A stretch of DNA of 64,000 nt from Chlamydiales bacterium (GTDB lineage: Bacteria > Chlamydiota > Chlamydiia > Chlamydiales > Criblamydiaceae). The stretch is from positions 124,001-188,000 of the forward strand of contig JACKPN010000002.1 in assembly GCA_024233575.1 (NCBI GenBank), in the 5' to 3' direction. A program made the translations under genes and the position numbers. The stretch's first letter is position 1, and each line of letters opens with the position of its first letter. The notes beneath the pieces are model-generated. The model was not told the origin of the DNA. It saw nothing but the letters and a program-made list of their open reading frames with translations, and made no database searches. Of this stretch, positions 8,904 through 17,474 are shown piece after piece.

Positions 8904-9806
8904 CTACCAAGAGAGCTTGTTCGGCAAAAATTCAGCAACAAGTTCTTTGTAATAGGGCGCTAATTTTTCTATATCGATCTTCTCAGGTGACTTGGAATAC
9001 AGGTCATAACGACTGAATATCTGTAGCCAAGGGAGCATTTCTTTATCTTGTTCGTTCATTAAATGTTCATATTCTCCTTCGCGGTGGGCAGAATAAAACG
9101 AATGGTAGCGAACAATAAAAAGCGCTTCTTTTGGAAGATAATCTTTCAAGACATAATAGAGGTATTCGTCGTGTCCCCAAGACATATGCACGTTGTCTAA
9201 TCCGCACCCCGGTGAGTAAATCCCATGCTTTGATTGATATAAGGGATTAGCAGCATCAGGGTTCTCTTCAAAATATTCCGGAAAGACAATTTTGCTCGAA
9301 AAGGCACAGCCAACGGGAAACGTATCGCCAACAACAGCCCACTGAGGTTCACCGTAAAGGGTCAAAATCTTACCTAAATCATGAATCAAGCCTGTCAAGA
9401 TAAGCCATCTCGGGTATCCGTCTTTTCGGAGCATTTCTGCTGTTTGAAATAAGTGGTATCTTTGAGGTAGGTCTAAATCAGGATCGCTTTCATCGATAAT
9501 CTGATCGAAAAGATCGATAGCTTCCCAAATATCAAATGTTCCTCGATTCAGCGAGAGATACTCTTGTTTTTTCTGAAGAACAAAATCAAGAGTTTGATGC
9601 TTGTGATTCAAACGATAGAAATTTTTAACATGTTCAGGAGTGTTTTCGTTATAAACGCGATAATTTTCCTTATCCTTTGAAGCTGGACGATTTCTTACAG
9701 TATCTTCCCACTCTTCAGCTGTACATGACATTTTAGAACAGTCTTTTTCAGCATGCAGCGCTAGAGAAGAGCAAATAAAAACTGTAATAAGCAAGACTTT
9801 AATCAT
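8904..9806 (-). CDS. myo-Inositol oxygenase with a signal peptide
   Basis: Myo-inositol oxygenase (MIOX) is a di-iron enzyme that splits myo-inositol to D-glucuronate. The match runs through the whole 300 residues: FYRLNHKHQTLDFV, GLIHDLGKILTLYGEPQW, GDTFPVGCAFS, MSWGHDEYLYY, RYHSFYSAHREGEYEHLMN and SRYDLYSKSPEKID. All six expected iron ligands are present (His118, His142, Asp143, His212, His235, Asp268), with spacing very close to the mouse enzyme. Unlike cytosolic eukaryotic MIOX, it begins with a clear signal peptide (MIKVLLITVFICSSLALHA), so the product should be exported. MIOX is mainly a eukaryotic enzyme, so gene transfer is plausible. It is convergent with the amidohydrolase gene. Confidence 0.95.
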   Translation of the reverse strand: MIKVLLITVFICSSLALHAEKDCSKMSCTAEEWEDTVRNRPASKDKENYRVYNENTPEHVKNFYRLNHKHQTLDFVLQKKQEYLSLNRGTFDIWEAIDLFDQIIDESDPDLDLPQRYHLFQTAEMLRKDGYPRWLILTGLIHDLGKILTLYGEPQWAVVGDTFPVGCAFSSKIVFPEYFEENPDAANPLYQSKHGIYSPGCGLDNVHMSWGHDEYLYYVLKDYLPKEALFIVRYHSFYSAHREGEYEHLMNEQDKEMLPWLQIFSRYDLYSKSPEKIDIEKLAPYYKELVAEFLPNKLSW

Positions 9807-9974
9807 AAATTCCTCGTCAGTGAAAGAAAGATTTTATGTGTAGTTTAATTTTTGTCCAATTAAAAGTTGTGTATGCGTTTTTTTACTCCAATGGTTCTTG
9901 TCTATGAAGGATGAAAATTTCTGTTTGTCAAAAATCGATTCTTCAAGCATATACATACCAAAAAGGTAGGTACG

Positions 9975-10886
9975 ATGTCTTCAGCGATCCATGTTACTCC
10001 GTGCGAACACGAAATAGAATTCGAGCAACTTCCAAACTTTCTCGAAAACAACGAGTTAGAGATTCGCGTCGATGAGGAGGCTACAAGCGTTTTTGAACAG
10101 ATAAACAAAAGCGTAATGGAGCGGAATATCTTATGCCCTGTATGTTCGATGAAGATATCAAAAATAGATTCCGAATCAGCGACATTCCCTTTGTCAAAGC
10201 AGACTTTCCCTTTCTTTGTTTTAGCGCCGATAAAGGTCTCCATGCATGAACGAAATAATAAGGATGCGGTAAAGATCACCACCCTTACATTGCATGAAGT
10301 GAAAATGGCGAATATCGTGAACGAAGGTACAACATCGGATGATGATGGCGAGACTTATCGTCGTCTTTCTGAAGTAGCTAACGATACAATAACGTTAATA
10401 AGCATTTTCGGGCCGGTTGCGGGCCGGTTACTGAGCTTGTTTCCGACTTCATGGAAGGCACGCGTATACAGGATGGATATCGAAGTAAGCGAAAGAAAAA
10501 AGTTAAATCATTTTAACTGGGTAATGGTCAATGAAGAGGGCCATACTGTCGGTACTTTCAGTTTGTCAGAAATTGATAAAAAGAGATTCAGTCTAGAGGA
10601 AAGTTTTCAAAGTCTTAAACTATACAATGTGGGCGTTTGTTTGCATTCCAATTTTCATCGTCGCGGCATCGTTAGCGGCGTTGCTAGAGAGATATTCAAA
10701 AGAATCTCTTCGTTGAAGATAGATATCGACGGCTTCTGGATTTCTACCAGTCCCGAAAATGTAGGGGTTATCCGTCTTGCAGAGAAATTAGAGTTCGAGT
10801 TTATTAAGGCATGGGACGATGATAAGAAGTTATTTCCATTTATTAAAACTTCTCTGCCTAGGAACCTCTATTGGAGAACAGTCTAA
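9975..10886 (+). CDS. GNAT acetyltransferase with Cys/His-rich N-terminus
   Basis: A 303-residue protein. The C-terminal half (about 150-300) has a GNAT-like fold of the RimJ type: VMVNEEGHTVGTFSLSE, NVGVCLHSNFHRRGIVSG as the acetyl-CoA region, and STSPENVGVIRLAEKLEFEF. The N-terminal 70 residues contain TPCEHEIEF followed about 35 residues later by ILCPVCSMKI, reminiscent of the C-x-H and CPxC halves of a RING or U-box, but with an unusually long spacer. AGGTAGG is well placed before ATG 9975. It is convergent with the bicupin gene. It could be a secreted effector with acetyltransferase activity or an ordinary acetyltransferase with a zinc-binding head. Confidence 0.7.
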   Translation: MSSAIHVTPCEHEIEFEQLPNFLENNELEIRVDEEATSVFEQINKSVMERNILCPVCSMKISKIDSESATFPLSKQTFPFFVLAPIKVSMHERNNKDAVKITTLTLHEVKMANIVNEGTTSDDDGETYRRLSEVANDTITLISIFGPVAGRLLSLFPTSWKARVYRMDIEVSERKKLNHFNWVMVNEEGHTVGTFSLSEIDKKRFSLEESFQSLKLYNVGVCLHSNFHRRGIVSGVAREIFKRISSLKIDIDGFWISTSPENVGVIRLAEKLEFEFIKAWDDDKKLFPFIKTSLPRNLYWRTV

Positions 10887-10890
10887 TCCG

Positions 10891-11916
10891 CTATTTGTCC
10901 AGGGGGTTTTTCTTTTTCACAATAAAAAGGTCTTCATAGTAGGTAGGTAGATTCTGGAATACCTCTTTATTGCAGTGCATGATTCCTGCTAATACTTCAT
11001 CGGACGAGGACTTCACGCTTGCGGTAAATCCAATGTCCTGCGGCATGGACTGGTCGAAATAGATAAGAAGATGCAGGTCCGATGATTCCAAATTTTCTAT
11101 ATGATGCGGATAGGCTTTCGGAATGAAATAGATATCGCCTTCTGCCATATTGTACGTATCTACATTTCCGGAAGGGGATTGGATCGACATCCTCCCTTTG
11201 CCTTTGGCGACATATCCCATTTCTGCTGTTTCCGGATGCCAGTGCGGTTCTCGCATACCTTCACCGGTCAGCAATAGCGAATATAAGGCTTGTCTTTCCA
11301 GTATTGGCCAAACGTTATTTCTAGCTACCTTCGCTGCCCCTCCGACGTTGGCAATCAAGGGAGAGCTCTCTTCAAGCTCGAATTGATATGCTGAGGTATA
11401 TTCCATGTCTTTTGTAATGGGAGTGTTATTCTTCAGAACAGCGATAAATGACTCTTTACGAACACGCTTCATTGCTCTAAAGTTTTTGGCAAGGACATCC
11501 CAAGTATTGCCTAATACGGCATCCGAGAACATTCCAAACACAGATGACAGGCCAAAATCTTCAGGCTCTTCATGGGAAAACTGAAGGATGACTTCCGCTG
11601 TATCATTTCCGATATTTTCAATACTATGCAAGCTGCCGGACGGAATAAAAAAAGCGCCTCCTTCATTTATCAGAAAGGTTTCCTTAGCGTTCTTATTTCC
11701 ATAAATGGAGATGAGAAGTTTCCCTTTCAAGCAATACCCGAGTTCATCAGCGTTAGCGTGCCAGTGTGGTTCTCTGATGCATTTCTTATGCAAAACCAGC
11801 TTGTAAAAAGACATGCCTTGTAGTGCCGGGAAGTTGCTCTTTGTTACTCTAATGCGATACCCGCCTTCGGATTTATCCTGAGGCTTCATTTTATGCGAAG
11901 ATAAATGATGTTTCAT
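10891..11916 (-). CDS. Bicupin, oxalate decarboxylase-like
   Basis: A 341-residue protein made of two cupin domains. Each has the metal motif: REPHWHANADELGY (about 48-61) with a later His in PSGSLHSIEN, and REPHWHPETAEMGY (about 222-235) with AYPHHIEN. Both sites keep His-His-Glu-His, as in Mn-dependent oxalate decarboxylases and oxidases. A GAGAGG ribosome site precedes ATG 11916. It is the last gene of the seven-gene minus-strand run and lies about 40 bases after the MFS transporter. No signal peptide is evident. The substrate could be oxalate or another small acid. Confidence 0.85.
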   Translation of the reverse strand: MKHHLSSHKMKPQDKSEGGYRIRVTKSNFPALQGMSFYKLVLHKKCIREPHWHANADELGYCLKGKLLISIYGNKNAKETFLINEGGAFFIPSGSLHSIENIGNDTAEVILQFSHEEPEDFGLSSVFGMFSDAVLGNTWDVLAKNFRAMKRVRKESFIAVLKNNTPITKDMEYTSAYQFELEESSPLIANVGGAAKVARNNVWPILERQALYSLLLTGEGMREPHWHPETAEMGYVAKGKGRMSIQSPSGNVDTYNMAEGDIYFIPKAYPHHIENLESSDLHLLIYFDQSMPQDIGFTASVKSSSDEVLAGIMHCNKEVFQNLPTYYEDLFIVKKKNPLDK

Positions 11917-11955
11917 AGTGGACCTCTCTATAACGAAAATAATTAATTTCTTTCC

Positions 11956-13131
11956 TCAACTATTGGCTTTGCTGCCACGGTTAATGTAAAAGGCAAGAAA
12001 AGCCAAAACGATAGCAGCAATACTGCTGAATGAATATACATTGCTTAATTGGTATGAGCTATGGTCCAGGACAAATCCCGGCGTGAAAGCAGCGATCCCA
12101 TACCCCATTAAATAGAAGGCCACCACTATCCCTGCTACGGATTGGGAAATAGAGGGCAGTTGTGAGGTTCCTAAGCTGATCGTTAGAGGCAAAAGGGCCG
12201 AGCACCCTAAACCGGCGATACCGATCACGCATAAGCTCAAGTAGGGATTGTCGTGAGGAAGGATGCCTAGAAGAAGAAATGCGATCATTACGATAATAGG
12301 CAATCCTTGAAAAACACGCCGGCTAGGCAGATAGCGTTCTACGCATGCAAAGAAGATTCTGCCAACTGTTACCGTAGCCCAAAATATCGTTAATGCAAGC
12401 GACTGCATTTGCAGGGGAGCATCTTGAACCTGCCGCATATAGATAGATGCCCAATTCCCATTAAGCGTTTCGACATATCCATAAAATAGAGCAAACGCGA
12501 TGAAGATGAAGACTTTTTTGGGCAACGGCGCAGAAGGGAGAGTACCGTCTGTCTTTTCACCGGGCAGAGTCAGAGATGTGCTAAATGCAATCAAAAGAGC
12601 TAAAGCGACAACTAAAATAAGTGGTAAACCCCACCATGCTCCATAAGCGATAAAAATGGAGATGAGTACCGGTGCGAGTACAGTGCCGATTCCCAGTAGA
12701 GCATTAAGAATGAGAATAACAGTATCGACTTGTTTTGGGCGTAAATTGGCAGCCATCGTGTTAATGGTAGGAACCGTTAGACCAAATCCAATTCCAAGAA
12801 ATGTAGTTGCGAGAATCAGCAACGGGTAAACTAAAAGCTCTTCGTGGATGATGAGAGCGCTGAATGCAAAGAGAGCCATCGACAAGCTGTTAGCGAAAAG
12901 CCCGAAAAGATAAGTGCTTTTTGCACCTAACCTTCGGCTTATCTTTGAGCTGAGAGCTGACGAAGCGATTGCAAGGATAGACTGCGAGATGAACAGCGCA
13001 CCATATTGGGTAGAGGAAAAGTTAAAGTAGTGCGGATTTGTAAATAAGGTACTCGCAGCGGGAAAGGCCACCAGGACAATCCCTTGGATAAGACCGGCTA
13101 GATAGATGGAGCTCATTTCTTTCTTGTGCAT
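11956..13131 (-). CDS. Major facilitator superfamily transporter
   Basis: A 391-residue protein with about 12 hydrophobic segments. It has the MFS intracellular loop after TM2 (SKISRRLGAKSTYLFG) and a conserved region in TM5 to TM6. The relationship is to small-solute antiporters or FucP-like/sugar MFS proteins, without a specific substrate signature. The start is 2 bases after the SMP-30 gene stop, so the two are cotranscribed. Together with the SMP-30 and bicupin genes it may import or export a sugar acid or lactone. Confidence 0.85.
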   Translation of the reverse strand: MHKKEMSSIYLAGLIQGIVLVAFPAASTLFTNPHYFNFSSTQYGALFISQSILAIASSALSSKISRRLGAKSTYLFGLFANSLSMALFAFSALIIHEELLVYPLLILATTFLGIGFGLTVPTINTMAANLRPKQVDTVILILNALLGIGTVLAPVLISIFIAYGAWWGLPLILVVALALLIAFSTSLTLPGEKTDGTLPSAPLPKKVFIFIAFALFYGYVETLNGNWASIYMRQVQDAPLQMQSLALTIFWATVTVGRIFFACVERYLPSRRVFQGLPIIVMIAFLLLGILPHDNPYLSLCVIGIAGLGCSALLPLTISLGTSQLPSISQSVAGIVVAFYLMGYGIAAFTPGFVLDHSSYQLSNVYSFSSIAAIVLAFLAFYINRGSKANS

Positions 13132-13133
13132 CG

Positions 13134-14201
13134 CTAGTTTCCAGGGTGGATTGTGGGAACGGGTTTGGCGCCCTTCGTATTTAATTTAATGGCCCATACG
13201 GAGTTTGACGAGCAGATAAAAAGGATATTATTGTCTTTGCCTCCAAAGGATAGGTTAGCAGTTTCTTTAGGCATCAGAATCTTACCGATCAGTTTTCCCT
13301 CAGGGTTGAGTACGTGTACTCCGTCCAGCGCACCTACGTAGATGTTCCCCTTATTATCGAGGCGCATGCCATCAGGGAACCCCGGCGATATGTCGGCGTA
13401 GAGGCGTTTGTTGGAGAGAGCTTTACCGTCCGTTACATCCCAGGCGTAGATGGCATGAGGGTAATGCTCATAATAGGTTCGGGGAGCTTGGATCGCTCCG
13501 CTATCGATCACATAAAGAATCTTTTCATCAGGAGAAAAGGCGATGCCATTAGGCATCATAAGATCAGTGATGACGGCTTCCAACTTTTCAGTTTTTGGAT
13601 CATAACGGTAAACGTTGTTGGGCAGGTAACACTCTTGGGGAAACTGAAGGCAGCCATATCCAGGGTCAGTGAACCAGACGGTACCGTCGGATTTAACGAC
13701 TAGGTCGTTAGGGGAGTTCAGCGGTTTTCCGTCATAGAAACCAGCCAGGGTCTTCACTTCACCGTTAAGGTCGGTAATAGAAACACGCCTTCCTGTTGTC
13801 TCTGCAGTCAGCAGACGCCCTTGCAAATCCATGGTTTGTCCATCAGCAATATTGGAAGGATGTCTGAAGATTTCAGGTTTGCTCCAGGATAGCTGATTAA
13901 TTTCATTGTAAGGCAACAGCCCGTGCCACCGCATGATCAAGATGTTGTCGTTAATTTGATCGGTAAACAGTAAATAACCTTCTTCGCTGTCAGCAATTTG
14001 AACGTATGCAGGACCCTCAGTGAAGCCAAAGCCTTCTGCGAGATGAACCAATTTAGGTTTGGTTCCCAGGATTTGTGCAAATTCATCGGAATACACTTCA
14101 AGCGGCAGTTGAGGAGAAGCTTCGGTCGGGTAGGGGGGAGCGTTCACAATCTCGGCAAACAACATGACAGGGGTCATTATCAATGCTAATACAATTTTCA
14201 T
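13134..14201 (-). CDS. Exported SMP-30/gluconolactonase-like beta-propeller
   Basis: A 355-residue SMP-30/LRE-family six-bladed propeller, the family of metal-dependent lactonases. Recognisable pieces are EGFGFTEGPAY near the N-terminus, NSPNDLVVKSDGTVWFTDPGYG in the middle, PNGIAFSPDEKILYVIDS, and FPDGMRLDNKGNIYVG, which carry the usual Glu, Asn and Asp metal ligands. The start is set at ATG 14201 because GGAG lies 8 bases upstream and a signal peptide (MKIVLALIMTPVMLFA) begins there. The product is expected in the periplasm. It lies between the AI-2E-type gene (16 bases away) and the MFS gene. Confidence 0.88.
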   Translation of the reverse strand: MKIVLALIMTPVMLFAEIVNAPPYPTEASPQLPLEVYSDEFAQILGTKPKLVHLAEGFGFTEGPAYVQIADSEEGYLLFTDQINDNILIMRWHGLLPYNEINQLSWSKPEIFRHPSNIADGQTMDLQGRLLTAETTGRRVSITDLNGEVKTLAGFYDGKPLNSPNDLVVKSDGTVWFTDPGYGCLQFPQECYLPNNVYRYDPKTEKLEAVITDLMMPNGIAFSPDEKILYVIDSGAIQAPRTYYEHYPHAIYAWDVTDGKALSNKRLYADISPGFPDGMRLDNKGNIYVGALDGVHVLNPEGKLIGKILMPKETANLSFGGKDNNILFICSSNSVWAIKLNTKGAKPVPTIHPGN

Positions 14202-14217
14202 ACCTACTCCAATTTGT

Positions 14218-15315
14218 TTATTCTTGGCTTGGCGCAAATTCCTTATATATATGTATTGCAAGTACTTTCAGCAACGCATACGCAGGGGTGATGAAGATCA
14301 ATCCGACGATTCCATAGAGATATCCTGCAGCAAGAAGCAAGAGAATGATTGTTAAAGGATGAATCATCAGGCTTTTGCCTAAAATCTCTGGGGTAAGCCA
14401 CAGTCCTTCTAGAACTGCAGCGGTGATCATGATGCAGAGAACTTCAACTCCCATTGTCATACCCATGGAAAATCCTACCAATATAGGCAATACCGACGCT
14501 AGGATCCAACCTACTGATGGGATGATAAAAAACACAAAAGCAACTGATGCCAGAATGTATGATGACCGGATGCCGATCACTAGAAAGGCAAAAAACAACA
14601 TGATACACACGCATGCCGAGACGATCACTCTTCCCGTAATGAAATGAACTAAAGTTTTATCGACTTCGACTAGGAACTCGTTTATGCGTTTTTGATAAGA
14701 AAGGGGGATTTGATTGTAAAAAGAAGAGTAGATCGCCCTATCGTCTTTTAGTAGGAAAAATAGGATGAATGGAATGATGCAAATATCGAACAGAACAGTC
14801 GTTAGTGTTGTTGCAACATCAATAACATTATTTGTTAGTGAGTCGTTAACTTTGTTGAAGAGCATTGAAATAAACGTTTTCGTCTCTTCTTGATTCGATA
14901 CGTTTAGATGCAGTGTTTTCAATATCGAGTTTGAAACTCTGAAGATATTGTCGATAACGATCTGAAAATTGATGGTTTTAACAAAAATGATCTCATTGAT
15001 AATTTGCGGGTACACGTAAAATACGATAAATGATGTAAAACCAATTAAAAGAATATAGATAATGCCGATAGCAATATGGACAGGCATCTTTGTACGCAGC
15101 TTCTGAACTAGTGGTCTGACAGCATAGTAAATGATCAGGGATAATAAGAATGGGAATAGCACGGCATAAATAAAGCTGAATATGGAGTTCAGAAGAGGAA
15201 AAATCATGTGTACAAGAAAGAGCGAGACGAGGGTGAGAACAAGAACAGACAGGTTTCTCATGTATGTACTTTTATACCACGGTAGTAGGGCGTTGTCGTT
15301 TTCCACGCTGATCAC
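14218..15315 (-). CDS. AI-2E/PerM-family membrane protein
   Basis: A 365-residue protein with seven or eight membrane helices in the arrangement of the AI-2E transporter (UPF0118) family. It has a central hydrophilic region with LPxSY-like IPLSYQKRINEF and the conserved PSVGWILASVLPIL segment. Family members act as antiporters or exporters of varied small solutes; the autoinducer role is not general. GTG 15315 overlaps the stop of the YihY gene as GTGA, indicating coupling. It belongs to the seven-gene minus-strand unit. Confidence 0.85.
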   Translation of the reverse strand: MISVENDNALLPWYKSTYMRNLSVLVLTLVSLFLVHMIFPLLNSIFSFIYAVLFPFLLSLIIYYAVRPLVQKLRTKMPVHIAIGIIYILLIGFTSFIVFYVYPQIINEIIFVKTINFQIVIDNIFRVSNSILKTLHLNVSNQEETKTFISMLFNKVNDSLTNNVIDVATTLTTVLFDICIIPFILFFLLKDDRAIYSSFYNQIPLSYQKRINEFLVEVDKTLVHFITGRVIVSACVCIMLFFAFLVIGIRSSYILASVAFVFFIIPSVGWILASVLPILVGFSMGMTMGVEVLCIMITAAVLEGLWLTPEILGKSLMIHPLTIILLLLAAGYLYGIVGLIFITPAYALLKVLAIHIYKEFAPSQE

Positions 15316-16169
15316 TCCTGGTTATTCTGTGGTTTAGGTGAGTGAAGCTCTAGATGGTAGGCCAATTCGGCTCCCACCAAGACTATGGTCCAGCTTATCT
15401 GAAGCCATATCAGAAAGAGTGGAAGGGCCGCAAAACTACCGTAGACAGCACTATATTGAGATACTCCGATCTGGAAGTTAATATAAAACCACTGAACAAA
15501 TTGGTAGATCGACCCGGCAAATACTCCTGCAATAATCGCCGAAGAAAAACGTACTGATGTATTAGGCATGATGAGATAGAGGAGCGTGAACAAGATCCAT
15601 ATCAGCAAAAAAGGAAAGATGTAGTAGGCAATCGTTATCATAGGATGGATTGCCAGACCAATATATGTGCCGTCGACGGCAGTTTCCAATTTCTGTGTCA
15701 GAAAGACTGTAAGGGTGCTGGCTGCGAAGAAAAAAAGAGGACATAAGATCATCAACGTGGTGTAATCTGTCAGTTTTCTCATGAATGTACGCGGCTTAAC
15801 CTCTTTCCAAATCAAGTTGAATGTTGTTTCCATGCTGATAAACAACATGAGAACAAAGAAAAAGAGGATGACAGCACTGACGCTAGCGAGCATGCTATCA
15901 CGAATGTGATGAAGAAGGGAGCGTGCAAATTCGAATATCTTTAAGATGACTTCTTGGTGCTCGTTGAATCTCTCTAGGAGTTGGTATTCCAACGCTTTGT
16001 CAAAGCCGAAACCTTGGGCGACTCCCAGAGTAACAGCCATCAAAGGCACAAGGGAAAGCAATGTGTAATAAGTCAAAGAAGAAGCATGCAGGTAGCAGTG
16101 ATCGTTGCAAAATCCTACCACCGTTCCTTTGAGAACTTTCCAGGTGGTTTTTAAAAAATTAATAACCAT
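15312..16169 (-). CDS. YihY/BrkB-family inner membrane protein
   Basis: A 285-residue protein with six membrane segments and the family start HASSLTYYTLLSLVPLMAV, the central LFISMETTFNLIWKEV and the end IVLVGAELAYHLE. YihY-family proteins were once called ribonuclease BN but are membrane proteins of unknown activity. It starts 3 bases after the stop of the YtxH-like gene and ends overlapping the AI-2E-type gene. Confidence 0.9.
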   Translation of the reverse strand: MVINFLKTTWKVLKGTVVGFCNDHCYLHASSLTYYTLLSLVPLMAVTLGVAQGFGFDKALEYQLLERFNEHQEVILKIFEFARSLLHHIRDSMLASVSAVILFFFVLMLFISMETTFNLIWKEVKPRTFMRKLTDYTTLMILCPLFFFAASTLTVFLTQKLETAVDGTYIGLAIHPMITIAYYIFPFLLIWILFTLLYLIMPNTSVRFSSAIIAGVFAGSIYQFVQWFYINFQIGVSQYSAVYGSFAALPLFLIWLQISWTIVLVGAELAYHLELHSPKPQNNQE

Positions 16170-16172
16170 TCT

Positions 16173-16757
16173 TTACCTGGATCGATGTTTTACCCTATCC
16201 CAAAGCTTTAACCCTAAAAGGGCGAATTCCATCAGATCACTTGTTGCATGAGGGTGTGTATGCGCGCAATGTTCGCAGGAGCATTTTGAGCTTTCGTTCA
16301 GTAATGTATGCAGTTCATTCAGTAACGGTTTCGCAGAAGAAACGCGCGACGCAATACCGTGAAAAATATCATGCTCTCTTGTTTTGTCCTGGGCGATCAA
16401 AGTTGTTCCTACTCCTAAGGCAACGCCGAGAAGGGTGACTGCTAGAATAATCATGCCTAGCTCTTTCGGCTCTAAATGGTTCACGGATCTCACTTGTGCC
16501 TTAATTTTATCGACGGTCTCCCTAGCGTTTCTTGACCACTCTTCAGATTTTTGATCGACGTTCTCTTCGATTTTTTCTTCAAGGGTATGGAGAATATCAT
16601 CGATATTATCTTTGACATCGTGATACATGCCTTTAACGTTCTGCTGAAATTTCTTTCCTTCTTTTGACATTAGTAAGGATGTTGCCGTGCCTCCAAGAAG
16701 AGCTCCGAGGATTGAAACGAGAAGCAGCTCTCTAGAGTGTGATGAATGGTTACTCAT
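16173..16757 (-). CDS. YtxH-like membrane-anchored protein
   Basis: A 194-residue protein. The N-terminus has a glycine-rich membrane segment followed by SKEGKKFQQNVKGMYHDVKD, the layout of the YtxH (general stress, gas-vesicle-like) family. A charged helical region follows, then a second membrane segment near 105-125 and a short Cys/His-rich patch (CSCEHCAHTHPH, about 157-168) that could bind metal. It overlaps the previous gene by 8 bases. Confidence 0.65.
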   Translation of the reverse strand: MSNHSSHSRELLLVSILGALLGGTATSLLMSKEGKKFQQNVKGMYHDVKDNIDDILHTLEEKIEENVDQKSEEWSRNARETVDKIKAQVRSVNHLEPKELGMIILAVTLLGVALGVGTTLIAQDKTREHDIFHGIASRVSSAKPLLNELHTLLNESSKCSCEHCAHTHPHATSDLMEFALLGLKLWDRVKHRSR

Positions 16758-17187
16758 ACCTTCCTCCTTTTTTACATTTATGAAAGAGATCCAGCGCGTT
16801 TACGATGATTGTCGCAATATCAAGCGCCTGATCCATTTTTGTATCTTGTTTTTCAGAAAGCCTTTCGAAGAGAAATTTGAGCTCTCTTTCTTCCTTATGT
16901 CTTCCTGTACGCTCCTCGAATCGTTCACCAATATTTGAAACGGAATGAAATAGAGGATCGAGGCACCTCATCTTGTGATTAATATTTTCTGATAGCTCGC
17001 TCGCCTGATAAAGAAGCTTTTTGGGCTCGTTTTCAAGGTTGTTGATTTGCGTATCTAATGAATTGAGCGACTTCGCCATTGCGTTTAGCGCTCTTACAGC
17101 CGCAACTGTTAAAAAGACCACGCAGATGGACAAAACGATTATTCCCAAAACTGCGAGGGATAGATATATATCAGCTGAACTCATCAC
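16750..17187 (-). CDS. DUF948-like small membrane protein
   Basis: A 145-residue protein with one N-terminal membrane helix (about residues 8-35) followed by a long charged helix with heptad character, as in DUF948 proteins, which often precede YtxH genes. An AAGGAGG site lies upstream of ATG 17187. It is the first gene of the run 17187 to 10891. The 287 bases between it and the divergent giant gene should hold the promoters of both. Confidence 0.6.
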   Translation of the reverse strand: MMSSADIYLSLAVLGIIVLSICVVFLTVAAVRALNAMAKSLNSLDTQINNLENEPKKLLYQASELSENINHKMRCLDPLFHSVSNIGERFEERTGRHKEERELKFLFERLSEKQDTKMDQALDIATIIVNALDLFHKCKKGGRYE

Positions 17188-17474
17188 CTTCCTCCTTGAA
17201 AGTAATGAACACTTGACGATTTACTTACTGTACGCCGAGGTGTCTATCCTAACCATAATCATTTATTAAGTTTAATCAAACCGCTATCGTAAGCTGCTAA
17301 AAGCTAGATATGTAAGAGTTTTTTTTTAGTATAGGCGATGCTGCTTGTTTTCTCCGTTGACGGCCGTAAGATTTCGATATTTTTTAAGAGATTGCGCTGG
17401 CATCAAATAATATTTATCGGCAAAATGCCTAACAATCAGAGGTTTGATGTTTTAAAAATCAAAATAATTTTAAT

